Assembly (NCBI GenBank): GCA_020436165.1
Contig: JAGQYI010000026.1
Location: forward strand, 1-64,000
Source of the DNA: Cyclobacteriaceae bacterium
GTDB taxonomy: Bacteria > Bacteroidota > Bacteroidia > Cytophagales > Cyclobacteriaceae
Reading direction: 5' to 3'
DNA length: 64,000 nucleotides
The notes under the pieces are model-generated. The model did no database searches. It had not been told where the DNA came from and worked only from the letters and a program-made list of their open reading frames with translations. Within the stretch, counting starts at the first letter, position 1. Each line of letters starts with the position of its first letter. Shown here piece after piece: positions 8,606 to 18,519 of this stretch. The position numbers and the translations under genes were made by a program.

Positions 8606-10360
8606 TTATTTTGAAAATCTGTAAACCGGATAACGCATATATGCTTTTTCATTGTGCGCTGAATGCTCGTAAATAAACATCAGCTGGGCATATCCGTTCC
8701 TGGCAAACTCCTCATCCGATTTCTTTCTTTCTTCGAGCGCTTCCTTTATTTCAGGATGCTGTTTTAGTATGTCGAGTGCCAGGTCTTCAAATACATAGGC
8801 TGAGAAACCTTCTTTTCGTTGAAGAATGGTATCAAAAAAGTTCCAGTTAAAAAAAGAATCTGATGCCTGAGGCTCAAGGGTTTCCACAATGTAACGATTG
8901 CGCCACTGGTCTACCGGCACTAAAACATCACCCGGTTCAAGATGAACAGTTTCCTTTTTCGTTTCCAGCTCAACATCGTAATGAGGGTAGTGCCCTTCAT
9001 AGGCTTGTTGCCGTGTTTTGTATGATTTAATATGATACACCTCAACTGTTATTTCTTTTGCTGATTCAACCTCTTCCATTTCAATATGGTTCCACTTTAA
9101 CCGTTCAATAATTGGCCATTGGCCTTTAGGAATCACATAATAATCAGGTTTGGTTACTGTAACATCAGGTTCGTAATGATTGTAGTAGGCAATCTTTTTT
9201 GCATATGGCTTGGAACGGTCATATTTTAAACGAACCTGACCGGTAATCTCACTTATGGGGCGCTCTGCTTCGTAGCCTTTAAATACAATGCTGTCGCATA
9301 CCTCGTCATTTAGCTTCCATGAAACAACAAATTCTTTTTGGTTGGCAACTTGTTCTTTTGTTTCATTCCGCAGTTTGACGATCTCTTTTGCCTTATCGTT
9401 TGTAAAAGTCATTAGCCCAAGCAAATAATTATAAGTAGCTTGAACCCGCTGTTCAAAAGTCTTTAACATATGAGTTTCGCTCATAAAACCAAGCGTATGA
9501 AAAAGTGTAGTATAACCGGAACTATATCTGGGCAGATCGATGAATTCGCTATATCCCATATCCGGGGTGCTCATACCCCAGATATTCACGTACGGGGTCA
9601 TTTCTGTTCCTGCTTTTTTCATGTAAGCAAAATGATATGGGAGTACTTCGGATTTCATGAACTCAGCCAAAGGTCCTCCAAGCTTATCGTTTTGTGTGGG
9701 TATAGTGGTTGAAATATATTGATAATCGGCTCCGTTGCTCACGTGGGTATCTACAAAAACATCCGGATCAAGCTCCTGAAACAGCTCAGTGAAGCTGTGT
9801 GCATTACGGGTATCTGTTTTAATAAAGTCCCGGTTCAAATCAAAGTTTCGGGCATTTCCTCTAAAACCGTATTCCTTTGGCCCGTTCTGATTTACACGTG
9901 AATTCGAATTCCGGTTCAGCGCCCCTCCGATATTATAAAAAGGGATGATGGCAATAACCGTATTGTCCAGCAGCTTGTTCAGTTTTTTGTTTTCCAAAAG
10001 ATCTCTGGCCAGAAGTTGCGATGCTTCCACACCGTCCGGCTCTCCGGGATGGATGGCATTATTGATCAGAAAAATGGCCTTCCCATCTTTTTTGAGTTGC
10101 TGAATGTCAAAATCCCTGCTTTTGGAAATGAGTACAACATGTAGAGGATAGCCTGAGTCGGTCGGACCTTCCTCTATCATTCTCACTTCAGGATACTTTT
10201 CTGCCAAGGCTTTGTAGAAAGCAATTCCTTCTTGGTAGGTTGAAGTTTCCTGATGGTCACTTTTTTCGTAGGTAGTTAATAAACCCTGCCCAAGTGAGGG
10301 CAGGGTTAAGATTAGGCAAGCCAACAACAATAGCCGACCTTTTGTAGTATGTTTAGTCAT
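8606..10360 (-). CDS. secreted M14-family zinc carboxypeptidase
   Basis: This 584-aa exported protein has a signal peptide ending near SLGQG. Its M14 metallocarboxypeptidase domain shows zinc ligands in the HPGE segment (IHPGEPDGVEAS) and in VDTHVSNGADY. The substrate-binding FDLNRDF segment lies between them, and the probable catalytic Glu is in GFMSETHMLK. The C-terminal 250 residues form a beta-rich extension without a family I can name. It lies downstream of the BNR-repeat gene on the same strand and overlaps it by 8 bp, so the two exported proteins are made together. Likely role: trimming peptides outside the cytoplasm. Confidence 0.88.
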   Translation of the reverse strand: MTKHTTKGRLLLLACLILTLPSLGQGLLTTYEKSDHQETSTYQEGIAFYKALAEKYPEVRMIEEGPTDSGYPLHVVLISKSRDFDIQQLKKDGKAIFLINNAIHPGEPDGVEASQLLARDLLENKKLNKLLDNTVIAIIPFYNIGGALNRNSNSRVNQNGPKEYGFRGNARNFDLNRDFIKTDTRNAHSFTELFQELDPDVFVDTHVSNGADYQYISTTIPTQNDKLGGPLAEFMKSEVLPYHFAYMKKAGTEMTPYVNIWGMSTPDMGYSEFIDLPRYSSGYTTLFHTLGFMSETHMLKTFEQRVQATYNYLLGLMTFTNDKAKEIVKLRNETKEQVANQKEFVVSWKLNDEVCDSIVFKGYEAERPISEITGQVRLKYDRSKPYAKKIAYYNHYEPDVTVTKPDYYVIPKGQWPIIERLKWNHIEMEEVESAKEITVEVYHIKSYKTRQQAYEGHYPHYDVELETKKETVHLEPGDVLVPVDQWRNRYIVETLEPQASDSFFNWNFFDTILQRKEGFSAYVFEDLALDILKQHPEIKEALEERKKSDEEFARNGYAQLMFIYEHSAHNEKAYMRYPVYRFSK

Positions 10361-13300
10361 TTAATTGAAACGATTTTACTTCTTCAAATGGACTCAGTTT
10401 GGCTTCTTCTACAAACTTCTGGTATGCTGTCCATTGTTTTTCATAAAACTCATTTGTTTTTGCCAACCAGGGCAAGAGTTTATTCTCTGCATGGGTCATG
10501 GTTCTGGTTTGTGTTGGCCCCGGGTTACTAAAGCCATTCAGGTAAAAGGAGGCAGTTCTAAAATAATCCATTATAGACGGAGTCGGATTTTCAGTTATTC
10601 CCTGTTTATCGCTTTTAGGCCCTACCAATTCATCCATAAGCACTTTAATGCTATCTTTTGTGGCCTTTGTTAAGTTTCGCAATGAGTCAAATGAGTCACC
10701 CTTGTCTTTAACCTGAGCAAGTATATCATTAAGTACTTTATCACTGCTTCGCAGCTGGTCCATAGCATCGGTTGCTACTTGAATTTGGCTTTCCAGATTT
10801 TTGCTTGCCTTATAGTTTGCTTCCAGGGTTTCTTCACTTATGCTCAAACGAGGGTCAAATTTCACATTGATGGAAGTTGAATCCTTTGCATCACCAAAAG
10901 ACATTACAATTTTATACGTTCCGGGAAGCACATCTACCCCGCCACGCTCTCTGTTGTTATTCCTGGGCTCTTGCCTGGAAGGGAACCTTACACCTTTTTC
11001 GTCCATACCCCAATACATTCTAAACAAGCCGTTTTTGTCGTATTTGTTCTTAATGGTTCTGATGAGTTGATTTTCCTGGTCGTAGACCATAAAGGTGATG
11101 GTATCGTAAGCTATTTTGGAAGTATCCTTCTTAGCTTCTACAACAGGCGCTGACTTTTTAGACTTCTTCCCCTTCTTTTTCGAAGAAGTAGCTGTTGCCT
11201 CACCGGTTTTCTTTTCTTCAGGCTTATTAACCGAATAGGTGACCATAGCCCCTCTAGGACGGTTTTCTCCCATATAAATAGCGTCTGCGGCAAAGCGAGT
11301 GCCAGATGCCTGCTGATTGGCCGTGATGTATGCATTAGGCGTTGGGTACACTTTTATTGTTTGTTTTAAAACGCCAGTACCTTTTTGGGCCATTTCTCTA
11401 AAGGGCCTGATATCATCAATTACCCAGGCGGCACGGCCAAACGTGCCAATCACCAAATCCTGCTCGCGAGGTTGTATGGCCAAATCCATGGTGGAAACAT
11501 TGGGGTAGCCGTCTGTCCATTTAGACCAGCTTGAACCTTTATCAAGGCTAATGTATAAACCATGTTCGGTTCCGAGGAATAATAAGTTAGGCTCTTTAAT
11601 ATCCTGTGCGAGTGCCAGTGTGTAACCAAATGTTTCATCCTGATTTAAAAGTTGTTGCCATGTTTGGCCGTAATCGCTGGTATGAAATAGATACGGTTTG
11701 AAATCGAACTGCCTGTAGTTATTAACAATTACATACGCTTCACCTGCATTAAAATGCGAAGCACGAATCTGTGGTATCCACGCTCCTTTTGGCATTCCGG
11801 TGATTCGAGGAGTCATGTTGGTCCATGTTTTACCACCATCGCGGGTTAGTTGCAGGTTGCCATCATCGGTACCTACCCATATCAGCCCTCTCTCCAATGA
11901 GCTAGGTTCGATAGACACAATGGTTGTATAATTTTCAGCGCCTGTAGCGTCCATTGTTAAGCCCCCACTCAGGTATTGCTTTTGTTTTTCAGGGTCGTTG
12001 GTAGTCAAATCCGGTGAAATGATCTCCCAGGTATCTCCCTTATCGGTGCTTTTATGAAGAAACTGTGAGCCATAGTAAATCGTTGAATGGCTAAATGGAT
12101 CCTGGGCAATGGCTGCATTCCAGTTGAAGCGAAGCTTCACATCGGGATCCGGGTGCGTAGGACGAATCATTTTAACATACCCTGTTTCCTTGTCAAACCG
12201 GCCCACATAGCCTTCCTGAGACATGGCGTAGCCATAGCGATTATCATCGGGGTCGGCAAAACTGTCAAAACCATCACCAAAGAATACTTCCTGCCAGTAG
12301 GAGTTTCGAATACCACCTGACTTAAGCACGTAGGCAGGCCCCACCCAGGAACCGTTGTCCTGCATACCTCCATATACGTTGTAAGGAAAATCGTTATCCA
12401 CATTGATGTGGTAGTACTGCGCAACAGGAATGTTCTCGGCAAAACGCCAGTGTTTACCCCTGTCACGGGTTATGTTAAGGCCTCCATCATTCCCTTCAAT
12501 AATGAAATTTGGGTCTGTAGGATGCACATAAAATGCATGGTGGTCGGGGTGAACGCCATTTTGAACGTATGAATCTGCCCAGCGCTCAAATGATTTTCCA
12601 CCATCTTCGCTCACATTAATATACGTAAACACCGAGTACACACGATTTTCATTCACAGGATCAACAAATATGTCGGAATAGTAAAAAGGTCTGTTGCCAA
12701 TGTCTTCCTTGTCATCGGTTTTAGTCCAATGCTCTCCTCCGTCATCGGAACGGTAAAGCGCATTTTTCTTCGATTCTACAAGAGCGTATACTCGGTTGGG
12801 GTCTGAAGGCGCTATGGCAAGGCCTATTCTACCCAACTCACCTTTGGGCAGGCCATCTTTATCGGTTAATTTTTTCCAGTTCTCACCTCCATCATAGGTC
12901 AGGTATAGCCCTGAGCCTGGTCCTCCGGAAGTGAAGGTCCATGGTTTACGCTGGTGTTCCCACATAGCTGCAATCAACTTGTTAGGATTGTGAGGATCAA
13001 CTACCATATCACCAAGTCCGGTAGATTCGTTAACTTTAAGTATGTGCTTCCACGTTTTGCCACCATCGGTAGTTTTAAAAACACCTCTTTCAGGATGCTG
13101 GCCCCATGAAGAGCCTATGGCTCCCACATACACAATATCCGGGTTTGTCTTATCAATGATTATTCGGTGAATGTTACGTGTTTTTTCAAGCCCCATCAGG
13201 TTCCAGGTTTTTCCACCATCCAGGCTTTTATAAACGCCATAACCTCCCGAAACGCTGTTTCTGGGGTTTCCTTCTCCGGTTCCTGCCCAAACCACATCTG

Positions 13301-13613
13301 TGTTTTGCTGGCATATAGCCACTGCTCCAATAGAAAGCACATTAACACTATCAAAAACAGGCTTCCATGAAATACCTCCACTTTCCGATTTCCATAAACC
13401 ACCGGAGGCAGTTCCGGCATAAATCACCTGAGGGTTTGAATGAACAACATCCAATGCAGTAACACGGCCACTCATTCCACCTGGACCAATATTACGTGGT
13501 TTTATGCCTTCCAGCAGCTTCATATCAAGCTGTTGTGCACTTAGGGTTATACTTATTAGGAGTATTAAGGTTGTGATCCAACCTTTCTTTAAAAAATTAG
13601 AATAAAGGTTCAT
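10353..13613 (-). CDS. large secreted BNR/sortilin-like beta-propeller protein
   Basis: This 1086-aa protein has a signal peptide (ends TLSAQQ) and many BNR/Asp-box repeats of the S-x-D-x-G-x-x-W type, for example KSESGGISW, KSLDGGKTW, KTTDGGKTW, RSDDGGEHW, KSTDKGDTW, LTRDGGKTW and SLDKGSSW. These make up one or two beta-propellers like VPS10/sortilin domains. A Lys-rich low-complexity stretch lies near residues 800-830, and the C-terminal part is helical. Such proteins are annotated glycosyl hydrolase or VPS10-like, but no glycosidase active site is visible, so a binding or scaffold role is equally possible. It overlaps the M14 peptidase gene by 8 bp. Confidence 0.88.
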   Translation of the reverse strand: MNLYSNFLKKGWITTLILLISITLSAQQLDMKLLEGIKPRNIGPGGMSGRVTALDVVHSNPQVIYAGTASGGLWKSESGGISWKPVFDSVNVLSIGAVAICQQNTDVVWAGTGEGNPRNSVSGGYGVYKSLDGGKTWNLMGLEKTRNIHRIIIDKTNPDIVYVGAIGSSWGQHPERGVFKTTDGGKTWKHILKVNESTGLGDMVVDPHNPNKLIAAMWEHQRKPWTFTSGGPGSGLYLTYDGGENWKKLTDKDGLPKGELGRIGLAIAPSDPNRVYALVESKKNALYRSDDGGEHWTKTDDKEDIGNRPFYYSDIFVDPVNENRVYSVFTYINVSEDGGKSFERWADSYVQNGVHPDHHAFYVHPTDPNFIIEGNDGGLNITRDRGKHWRFAENIPVAQYYHINVDNDFPYNVYGGMQDNGSWVGPAYVLKSGGIRNSYWQEVFFGDGFDSFADPDDNRYGYAMSQEGYVGRFDKETGYVKMIRPTHPDPDVKLRFNWNAAIAQDPFSHSTIYYGSQFLHKSTDKGDTWEIISPDLTTNDPEKQKQYLSGGLTMDATGAENYTTIVSIEPSSLERGLIWVGTDDGNLQLTRDGGKTWTNMTPRITGMPKGAWIPQIRASHFNAGEAYVIVNNYRQFDFKPYLFHTSDYGQTWQQLLNQDETFGYTLALAQDIKEPNLLFLGTEHGLYISLDKGSSWSKWTDGYPNVSTMDLAIQPREQDLVIGTFGRAAWVIDDIRPFREMAQKGTGVLKQTIKVYPTPNAYITANQQASGTRFAADAIYMGENRPRGAMVTYSVNKPEEKKTGEATATSSKKKGKKSKKSAPVVEAKKDTSKIAYDTITFMVYDQENQLIRTIKNKYDKNGLFRMYWGMDEKGVRFPSRQEPRNNNRERGGVDVLPGTYKIVMSFGDAKDSTSINVKFDPRLSISEETLEANYKASKNLESQIQVATDAMDQLRSSDKVLNDILAQVKDKGDSFDSLRNLTKATKDSIKVLMDELVGPKSDKQGITENPTPSIMDYFRTASFYLNGFSNPGPTQTRTMTHAENKLLPWLAKTNEFYEKQWTAYQKFVEEAKLSPFEEVKSFQLND

Positions 13614-13701
13614 AGCAGTAGTATTAGATGCTACTAAAAATACTAATTTTTTTAAGAGTACCCCGGGTAATTATATGTACGGTGGAGTGTTTATATCAAC
13701 G

Positions 13702-15234
13702 CTATATTTTTCTTAAACTACCAGCCTTTGGATAGGGATACAACTCTTCATAATTTTTAATCTCATGCATGTTTACCCTTCTGTTAATATGCCCTCGCCT
13801 TATTTCCTGAGGATGAGAGAGGCCTGCGGCAGCAACCAACTCCAAAAAGCTATTTAGTGTGCGGTGGTGGAAGCTTTGGGCCCGTTTTGATTTGTCTTCA
13901 ACATTAAGGCCCTTCATTAATGATTTGTCCTGAGTTGCCACCCCTACCGGGCAGGTGTTATTATTGCATTGCAATGCCTGAATGCAGCCTATCGACATCA
14001 TCATGCCACGTGCCGAATTCACCATGTCTGCCCCCAAGGCAAAGGCCCGAACCATATGAAAGCTGCTGAAAATCTTACCTGAGGCTATAAGTATTATTTC
14101 CTTTTTAAGATCGTAACCTACAAGAGTATCGTAAGCGAATACAAGTCCATCTCTTAGTGGCATACCCAACGAATTGGAAAATTCAATAGGAGCGGCACCT
14201 GTACCTCCTTCACCTCCATCAATAGTTATAAAATCGGGTTTTATTCCGGTTAGGAGCATGGCTTCACAGATCTCAATGAACTCAGATTTTTTGCCTATAC
14301 AAACCTTGAATCCTACCGGCTTGCCACCTGATAGCCCCCTGAGTTTTTTAATGAAAGCCATAAACTCCGTAGGATTGCTAAATGCAGAGTGCGAGGGCGG
14401 AGAAATTACATCGGTATGAGGTTCTACTCCCCTTATTTCAGCAATTTCTTCTGTGTTTTTAGCAGCAGGTAAAACACCTCCATGGCCCGGCTTTGCCCCT
14501 TGCGAAATTTTAATTTCGATCATTTTTACCTGTTCATGGTTCGCTTTTTCCTTGAACTTGTGTTCATCAAAGTTTCCATCCGGGGTTCTGCAACCAAAAT
14601 AGCCTGTTCCAATTTGCCATATAATGTCGCCACCTTCCTTTAAATGATAGGGGGTTAGTCCTCCTTCTCCTGTATTGTGAGCAAAATTGCCCAGTTTAGC
14701 CCCTTTGTTTAATGCCATTACGGCATTTTTACTAAGAGCGCCAAAACTCATTGCAGATACATTTAGAAGGCTGGCCGAATATGGTTTTTTGCACTCGGTA
14801 CCACCAACAAGTATTCTCGGATGCTCTATAGAAAGATCGGCATGCTTTGCGTACATGGAGTGATTCATCCATTCGTATCCTTCTCGGTACACATCCATTT
14901 GGGTTCCAAAAGGTGCTGTGTCGTTTACATTTTTGGCTCGCTCATAAATCAACGATCTGAATATCCTATTAATGGGCCTTCCTTGCGTATCGGTCTCCAC
15001 AAAGTACTGCATTATTTCAGGCCTGAACGATTCCAAAAGGTACCGTCCATGGCCTACCAAAGGAAAATTTCTTAAAATGGAGTGTTTCTTTTGGATAAGG
15101 TCATAAATTCCGAGCAAAATAAGTGGACCAAATATGAGCATAGCCCACCAGGCACCCGGATAGATTTGAGCTAAGAAAAAAATGACTGCCAGAACAATGA
15201 CAGAGATTAAAATAAAGTATCCGCGTACTTTCAT
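13702..15234 (-). CDS. FMN-binding glutamate synthase family protein
   Basis: This 510-aa protein is a stand-alone glutamate synthase central/FMN domain. Two N-terminal hydrophobic helices (about 5-45) tether it to the membrane. The FMN-binding TIM-barrel shows SAMSFGALSKNA, NTGEGGLTPYH and the DGGEGGTGAAP phosphate-binding segment. A cysteine segment CNNNTCPVGVATQD (about 425-438) matches the 3Fe-4S region of GltB. There is no glutaminase domain and no GltD partner next to it, so it may not make glutamate, and the true reaction of this membrane-anchored subfamily is uncertain. The next upstream gene, an FAD monooxygenase, lies 57 bp away on the same strand. Confidence 0.9.
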   Translation of the reverse strand: MKVRGYFILISVIVLAVIFFLAQIYPGAWWAMLIFGPLILLGIYDLIQKKHSILRNFPLVGHGRYLLESFRPEIMQYFVETDTQGRPINRIFRSLIYERAKNVNDTAPFGTQMDVYREGYEWMNHSMYAKHADLSIEHPRILVGGTECKKPYSASLLNVSAMSFGALSKNAVMALNKGAKLGNFAHNTGEGGLTPYHLKEGGDIIWQIGTGYFGCRTPDGNFDEHKFKEKANHEQVKMIEIKISQGAKPGHGGVLPAAKNTEEIAEIRGVEPHTDVISPPSHSAFSNPTEFMAFIKKLRGLSGGKPVGFKVCIGKKSEFIEICEAMLLTGIKPDFITIDGGEGGTGAAPIEFSNSLGMPLRDGLVFAYDTLVGYDLKKEIILIASGKIFSSFHMVRAFALGADMVNSARGMMMSIGCIQALQCNNNTCPVGVATQDKSLMKGLNVEDKSKRAQSFHHRTLNSFLELVAAAGLSHPQEIRRGHINRRVNMHEIKNYEELYPYPKAGSLRKI

Positions 15235-15291
15235 ATCCTTTAAAAATTAATTGTAATTGTATAAGAGTGAAAAATGCTTTTACACAAAGTA

Positions 15292-16440
15292 TTAATTGCC
15301 CTCTATTGTTTTACTAATGTTTTTTGCCAATTGTTTTATAGAGTAAAAGCGAATAGCGTAGTCTCTTATTTTTGCAAAAAGGTTTGATTTAACGAACATA
15401 AGTTTACCCAAATTTCTGGAATCTTCCTGAGCTTTTTCAACTCTTTTTTTCTGTCGCTTTATGTAAAGTTTGAGTCCGTACTCCATATGCTCTTTGTCGG
15501 TTCTGGATAGCTCGTCAACCAAAGCAGAAGCAGAATCCATTGCCATGGAAGCCCCAACTCCGGCTGTGGGCAAAAAACCACACGCAGCATCCCCTAGCAG
15601 TATTACATTATTTTTTTGCCATTCTTTCGCTCGGCAGTCATGAAATTCCCAATAAAATGGATTTACAGTAGCGGCAAGTGCATCAAGGGATTGATGTAAA
15701 ATGGCAAATTCCGGCAGAATCTCTTTTTTTATTTTTGTAGCAAAATCTTTCAGACCCTGTTCCTGAACAAGGTCATTCGGCCCACCTAAAAAAATACCGA
15801 CCTTATCTTTAACCGGGTAGAGGCCCATAAACGAAGAGGCTCCCCAATATTCTTTGTATGCATTCAGATATTGGTTATCCAGCCAGCCTACCCAGCCACC
15901 CCAGTTTGTGTCGTAATACTCATACTCATCTTTACTCCACAGTAATGAACGGGTTGGGGAATGAATTCCATCAGCAATTATTACGAGATCAAATTGATCG
16001 GTTTGACCATTAGAAAAAGTAACGGAACTGCCATTTTCTGTGGTAACAATTTGGCTAACAGTGACTCCAAAAGAAACAGTTTTTTTATCCAGGTTGCCAA
16101 TTAACAGATTTATTAATTCTGTGCGTGAGATGCCTCGGTAAGAGCCATAGTCTTTGTTAATGAAATCCATTGAATAGGCTTTATTTAATTCCCCATTTTG
16201 TGTATGGATCTCGTAATTGGCCATTTCGATACTTCTTTCAAAGTATTGCTCACTCAGGTCCAATTCAGTTAATACTCTGCCACCTAAAGGAAGCAAACCA
16301 AGCATATACCCGGAGGTATTAAAAGTTTCTGCTTTTTCTTTTTCAACAATTTTGGGAGTGGCTCCTTGTTTTTTTAAAAGATTGGCACAGGTTAATCCTG
16401 CTACACCGGCACCAACAATAAGAATATTTAAATCTTGCAT
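15292..16440 (-). CDS. FAD-dependent monooxygenase (UbiH/PHBH type)
   Basis: This 382-aa group A flavoprotein hydroxylase has an N-terminal Rossmann dinucleotide motif GAGVAGLTCANLLKKQG (about 10-26). The middle motif is IIADGIHSPTR, and the FAD ribityl motif is LLGDAACGFLPTAGVGASMAM. It probably uses NAD(P)H and O2 on an aromatic or polyene substrate, which cannot be named. It could be transcribed with the FMN oxidoreductase 57 bp downstream. A TAnnTTTG-like box lies about 40 bp upstream on the minus strand. Confidence 0.9.
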   Translation of the reverse strand: MQDLNILIVGAGVAGLTCANLLKKQGATPKIVEKEKAETFNTSGYMLGLLPLGGRVLTELDLSEQYFERSIEMANYEIHTQNGELNKAYSMDFINKDYGSYRGISRTELINLLIGNLDKKTVSFGVTVSQIVTTENGSSVTFSNGQTDQFDLVIIADGIHSPTRSLLWSKDEYEYYDTNWGGWVGWLDNQYLNAYKEYWGASSFMGLYPVKDKVGIFLGGPNDLVQEQGLKDFATKIKKEILPEFAILHQSLDALAATVNPFYWEFHDCRAKEWQKNNVILLGDAACGFLPTAGVGASMAMDSASALVDELSRTDKEHMEYGLKLYIKRQKKRVEKAQEDSRNLGKLMFVKSNLFAKIRDYAIRFYSIKQLAKNISKTIEGN

Positions 16441-16480
16441 TTAGGTAAATTTTAATGCAGGCCAGGTGTGTGTTACATGG

Positions 16481-16488
16481 CAAAAATA
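16481..16488 (-). promoter_or_regulatory. putative -7 box for the FAD monooxygenase (TATTTTTG)
   Basis: The minus strand reads TATTTTTG, a full match to TAnnTTTG. Transcription would start about 35 nt before the start codon. No good -33 TTG is seen. Confidence 0.35.
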
Positions 16489-16519
16489 AAGAGTTGAGTA
16501 GTAGGGTGTGCCTAATAAA

Positions 16520-16548
16520 TTGTTTTTTCCTCGATATATATACATTTG
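16520..16548 (+). promoter_or_regulatory. Bacteroidota-type promoter of the thioredoxin-like gene
   Basis: A TTG at 16520-16522 and TACATTTG at 16541-16548 are 18 nt apart, matching TTG-N17-19-TAnnTTTG. Start of transcription would be near 16553, leaving room for either the GTG at 16571 or the ATG at 16595. Confidence 0.6.
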
Positions 16549-16594
16549 ACTTTAATTAATTTTTCGAATCGTGGGAATTAATTTAGAAGAAGCG

Positions 16595-17002
16595 ATGTTA
16601 AATGACAAAAATAGAATAATGCAGGAGCTATCTTCAGAAGATTTTGGCAAGGCCACAGAATCCAACAACAGGCCAGCTGTGGTAATGGTAAAAGCCAGTT
16701 GGTGTTCTAACTGTAAGGCTATGATGCCAGTTTTTGAGCAATCAGCTAAAGAAATGAAGGATGCTGCTGATTTCTATTATCTGACCGTTGACGATAAGGA
16801 AGAGCTCGCGAGATCGCTTAAGATTATGGGTGTACCTACCACTCTTTTTTACAGACATGGCACGCTCATAAGTAAAAAGCTTGGTAAGCAGAATTTAGCG
16901 TCTTTGAAAAAAACTGTGGAGCCACTAGTTGAACTAAACAGCGAAGAAGCCAAAGACAAACAATATAGAAGCCTGCTAAGCAGATTATTTGGCAGAAAAT
17001 AG
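16595..17002 (+). CDS. thioredoxin-like protein
   Basis: This protein of about 135 aa has one thioredoxin fold with the active site WCSNC (in KASWCSNCKAMMP) and the cis-proline segment GVPTTLFYRHG. There is no signal peptide, so it acts in the cytoplasm on disulfides. The WCSNC dipeptide differs from the usual WCGPC, which would shift its redox potential. The start is uncertain: a GTG at 16571 adds 8 residues, and another ATG lies at 16619. A consensus promoter lies directly upstream, and the Ppx/GppA gene follows after 29 bp. Confidence 0.88.
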   Translation: MLNDKNRIMQELSSEDFGKATESNNRPAVVMVKASWCSNCKAMMPVFEQSAKEMKDAADFYYLTVDDKEELARSLKIMGVPTTLFYRHGTLISKKLGKQNLASLKKTVEPLVELNSEEAKDKQYRSLLSRLFGRK

Positions 17003-17031
17003 GCTTAATTTGCAATGCAAATTAGTTGCAT

Positions 17032-17901
17032 ATGAAATTAGCTGCCATAGACATTGGCTCCAATGCCATACGTTTACAAATAACCAGAATAATACCTCAC
17101 GAAGATGGTTCCCTTTCTTACAAGCGCCTGGAAACAATTCGATTCCCACTTCGTTTGGGTGATGATGCGTTTCGCATGGGAGAAATCACTTTTCGAAACG
17201 AAATCAAGTTCATTGAACTGATGATGGCGTTTCGTACGCTCATTGACCTGTATGAGGTTGACGATGCCTATGGCTGTGCTACAGCGGCCTTGCGTGATTC
17301 AATAAATGGGGACAGGATTTTAAAAAGGGCGTATGATAAGAGTGGGCTTCACATTGACGTAGTTACTGGTGACGGAGAAGCCGATTTATTGTTTAGGGCG
17401 GTGTCCAAATTTATTGGCTTTGGATATTATGTGCATGTAGATGTTGGAGGAGGCAGTACCGAAATCAGCCTTATAAAAGACAAAGAGTGTTTTGCCAGGC
17501 AGTCGTTTAAACTTGGTTCTGTTCGTAATATGCGAAGAAGAAACGATGCCAAGGAGTGGGATAGAATGAGGGATTGGCTGGAGGCCAACAAGCCTGATGT
17601 TCCTATGATAGCTATTGGCACAGGAGGAAACATTCGGAGTATTCATAAAGTGGCTGAGCCAAAAAGATTAAAACCCATTGGCTATAAAAAATTATTGGAA
17701 ACAGTAAAAAGGATAAACAAATACACCATTGCTGAAAGAATTGATTTGCTTTCAATGCGGGAAGACAGGGCAGATGTGGTGCCTTATGCTTCTGAAATGT
17801 ATTTGAAGGTGATGGAGTGGAGTAAAGCCACAGAAATGATTGTTCCTGACACCGGTTTAAAAGACGGAATTATTGAAATGCTTTATGAAAGAATAAAGTA
17901 A
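17032..17901 (+). CDS. Ppx/GppA-family phosphatase (short form)
   Basis: This 289-aa protein belongs to the ASKHA exopolyphosphatase / pppGpp phosphatase family. The first phosphate-binding loop is AIDIGSNAIRLQI and the second is VDVGGGSTEISL. A third segment AIGTGGNIRSIH matches the adenosine-side loop. It contains only the two catalytic lobes and lacks the HD-type C-terminal domain of longer Ppx/GppA enzymes. Whether it cleaves polyphosphate or pppGpp cannot be told. I chose the ATG at 17032 over the in-frame TTG at 17026. Confidence 0.92.
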   Translation: MKLAAIDIGSNAIRLQITRIIPHEDGSLSYKRLETIRFPLRLGDDAFRMGEITFRNEIKFIELMMAFRTLIDLYEVDDAYGCATAALRDSINGDRILKRAYDKSGLHIDVVTGDGEADLLFRAVSKFIGFGYYVHVDVGGGSTEISLIKDKECFARQSFKLGSVRNMRRRNDAKEWDRMRDWLEANKPDVPMIAIGTGGNIRSIHKVAEPKRLKPIGYKKLLETVKRINKYTIAERIDLLSMREDRADVVPYASEMYLKVMEWSKATEMIVPDTGLKDGIIEMLYERIK

Positions 17902-17920
17902 AGTTCCAAGCCATTGATCA

Positions 17921-17951
17921 TTTGCCCTGAACGATTTTTTTCGTACCCTTG
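17921..17951 (+). promoter_or_regulatory. putative promoter of the small barrel gene
   Basis: TTTG (17921-17924) and TACCCTTG (17944-17951) are separated by 19 nt, counted from the TTG. This matches the Bacteroidota consensus with one -7 mismatch. Transcription would start about 27 nt before the ATG at 17983. Confidence 0.45.
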
Positions 17952-17982
17952 AAATTGTTTTTATAAATTATTTTTTAAAATC

Positions 17983-18519
17983 ATGAAAAGAGCAATACTT
18001 CTTTTAACCGTTCTTTTGTACGCTTCAAGCCTATATGCGCAACACGAAAAAGAATCAGCCGATAGACCTGAACAAGATACAGAGGCCGAGAATTTTGCCG
18101 GTATGTTTATTGGCAATACCATCATCACGCAGTCGGGGTTTAAACTGCCTACTATTGGAGTGGAGTACATTCGGGAGTTGGGTCCCAGGTTAGGAATTGG
18201 TCTTAGTGCCGAATTGGAGTTAGGTTCGCATGTTGTGCAAAAAGACGAAGACGGGGATGTTGTTTCGGAAGTGAGGAGAGAAGGAGCTGTTTTGATATTG
18301 CCAAGCGTTTTTTACAGGGTGTATGGAGGATTAGTGCTAACAGCTGGTTACGGTATAGAATTTGAAAAGAATGAGAACCTTGGCCTGATGAAGTTAGGCG
18401 TTGAGTATAAATTTAAAATGCATAATCCCGATTGGTTGGTGGTGCCGCAAGTAAGCTGGGACCACACCAAACTTTTTGATGGAGTAGTGTACGGGGTTAC
18501 GTTTGGATACTCGTTTTAA
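17983..18519 (+). CDS. small outer-membrane beta-barrel-like protein
   Basis: This 178-aa exported protein has a signal peptide ending SLYAQH. An acidic linker follows (about residues 22-38), then eight or so amphipathic strands (GVEYIRELGPRLGIGLSAELELG, LILPSVFYRVYGG and similar). It ends with YGVTFGYSF, the terminal Phe typical of outer-membrane barrels. The size fits an 8-stranded OmpW/OmpA-like barrel. The function is unknown. Its stop overlaps the stop of the convergent PLP enzyme gene by 4 bp. Confidence 0.75.
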   Translation: MKRAILLLTVLLYASSLYAQHEKESADRPEQDTEAENFAGMFIGNTIITQSGFKLPTIGVEYIRELGPRLGIGLSAELELGSHVVQKDEDGDVVSEVRREGAVLILPSVFYRVYGGLVLTAGYGIEFEKNENLGLMKLGVEYKFKMHNPDWLVVPQVSWDHTKLFDGVVYGVTFGYSF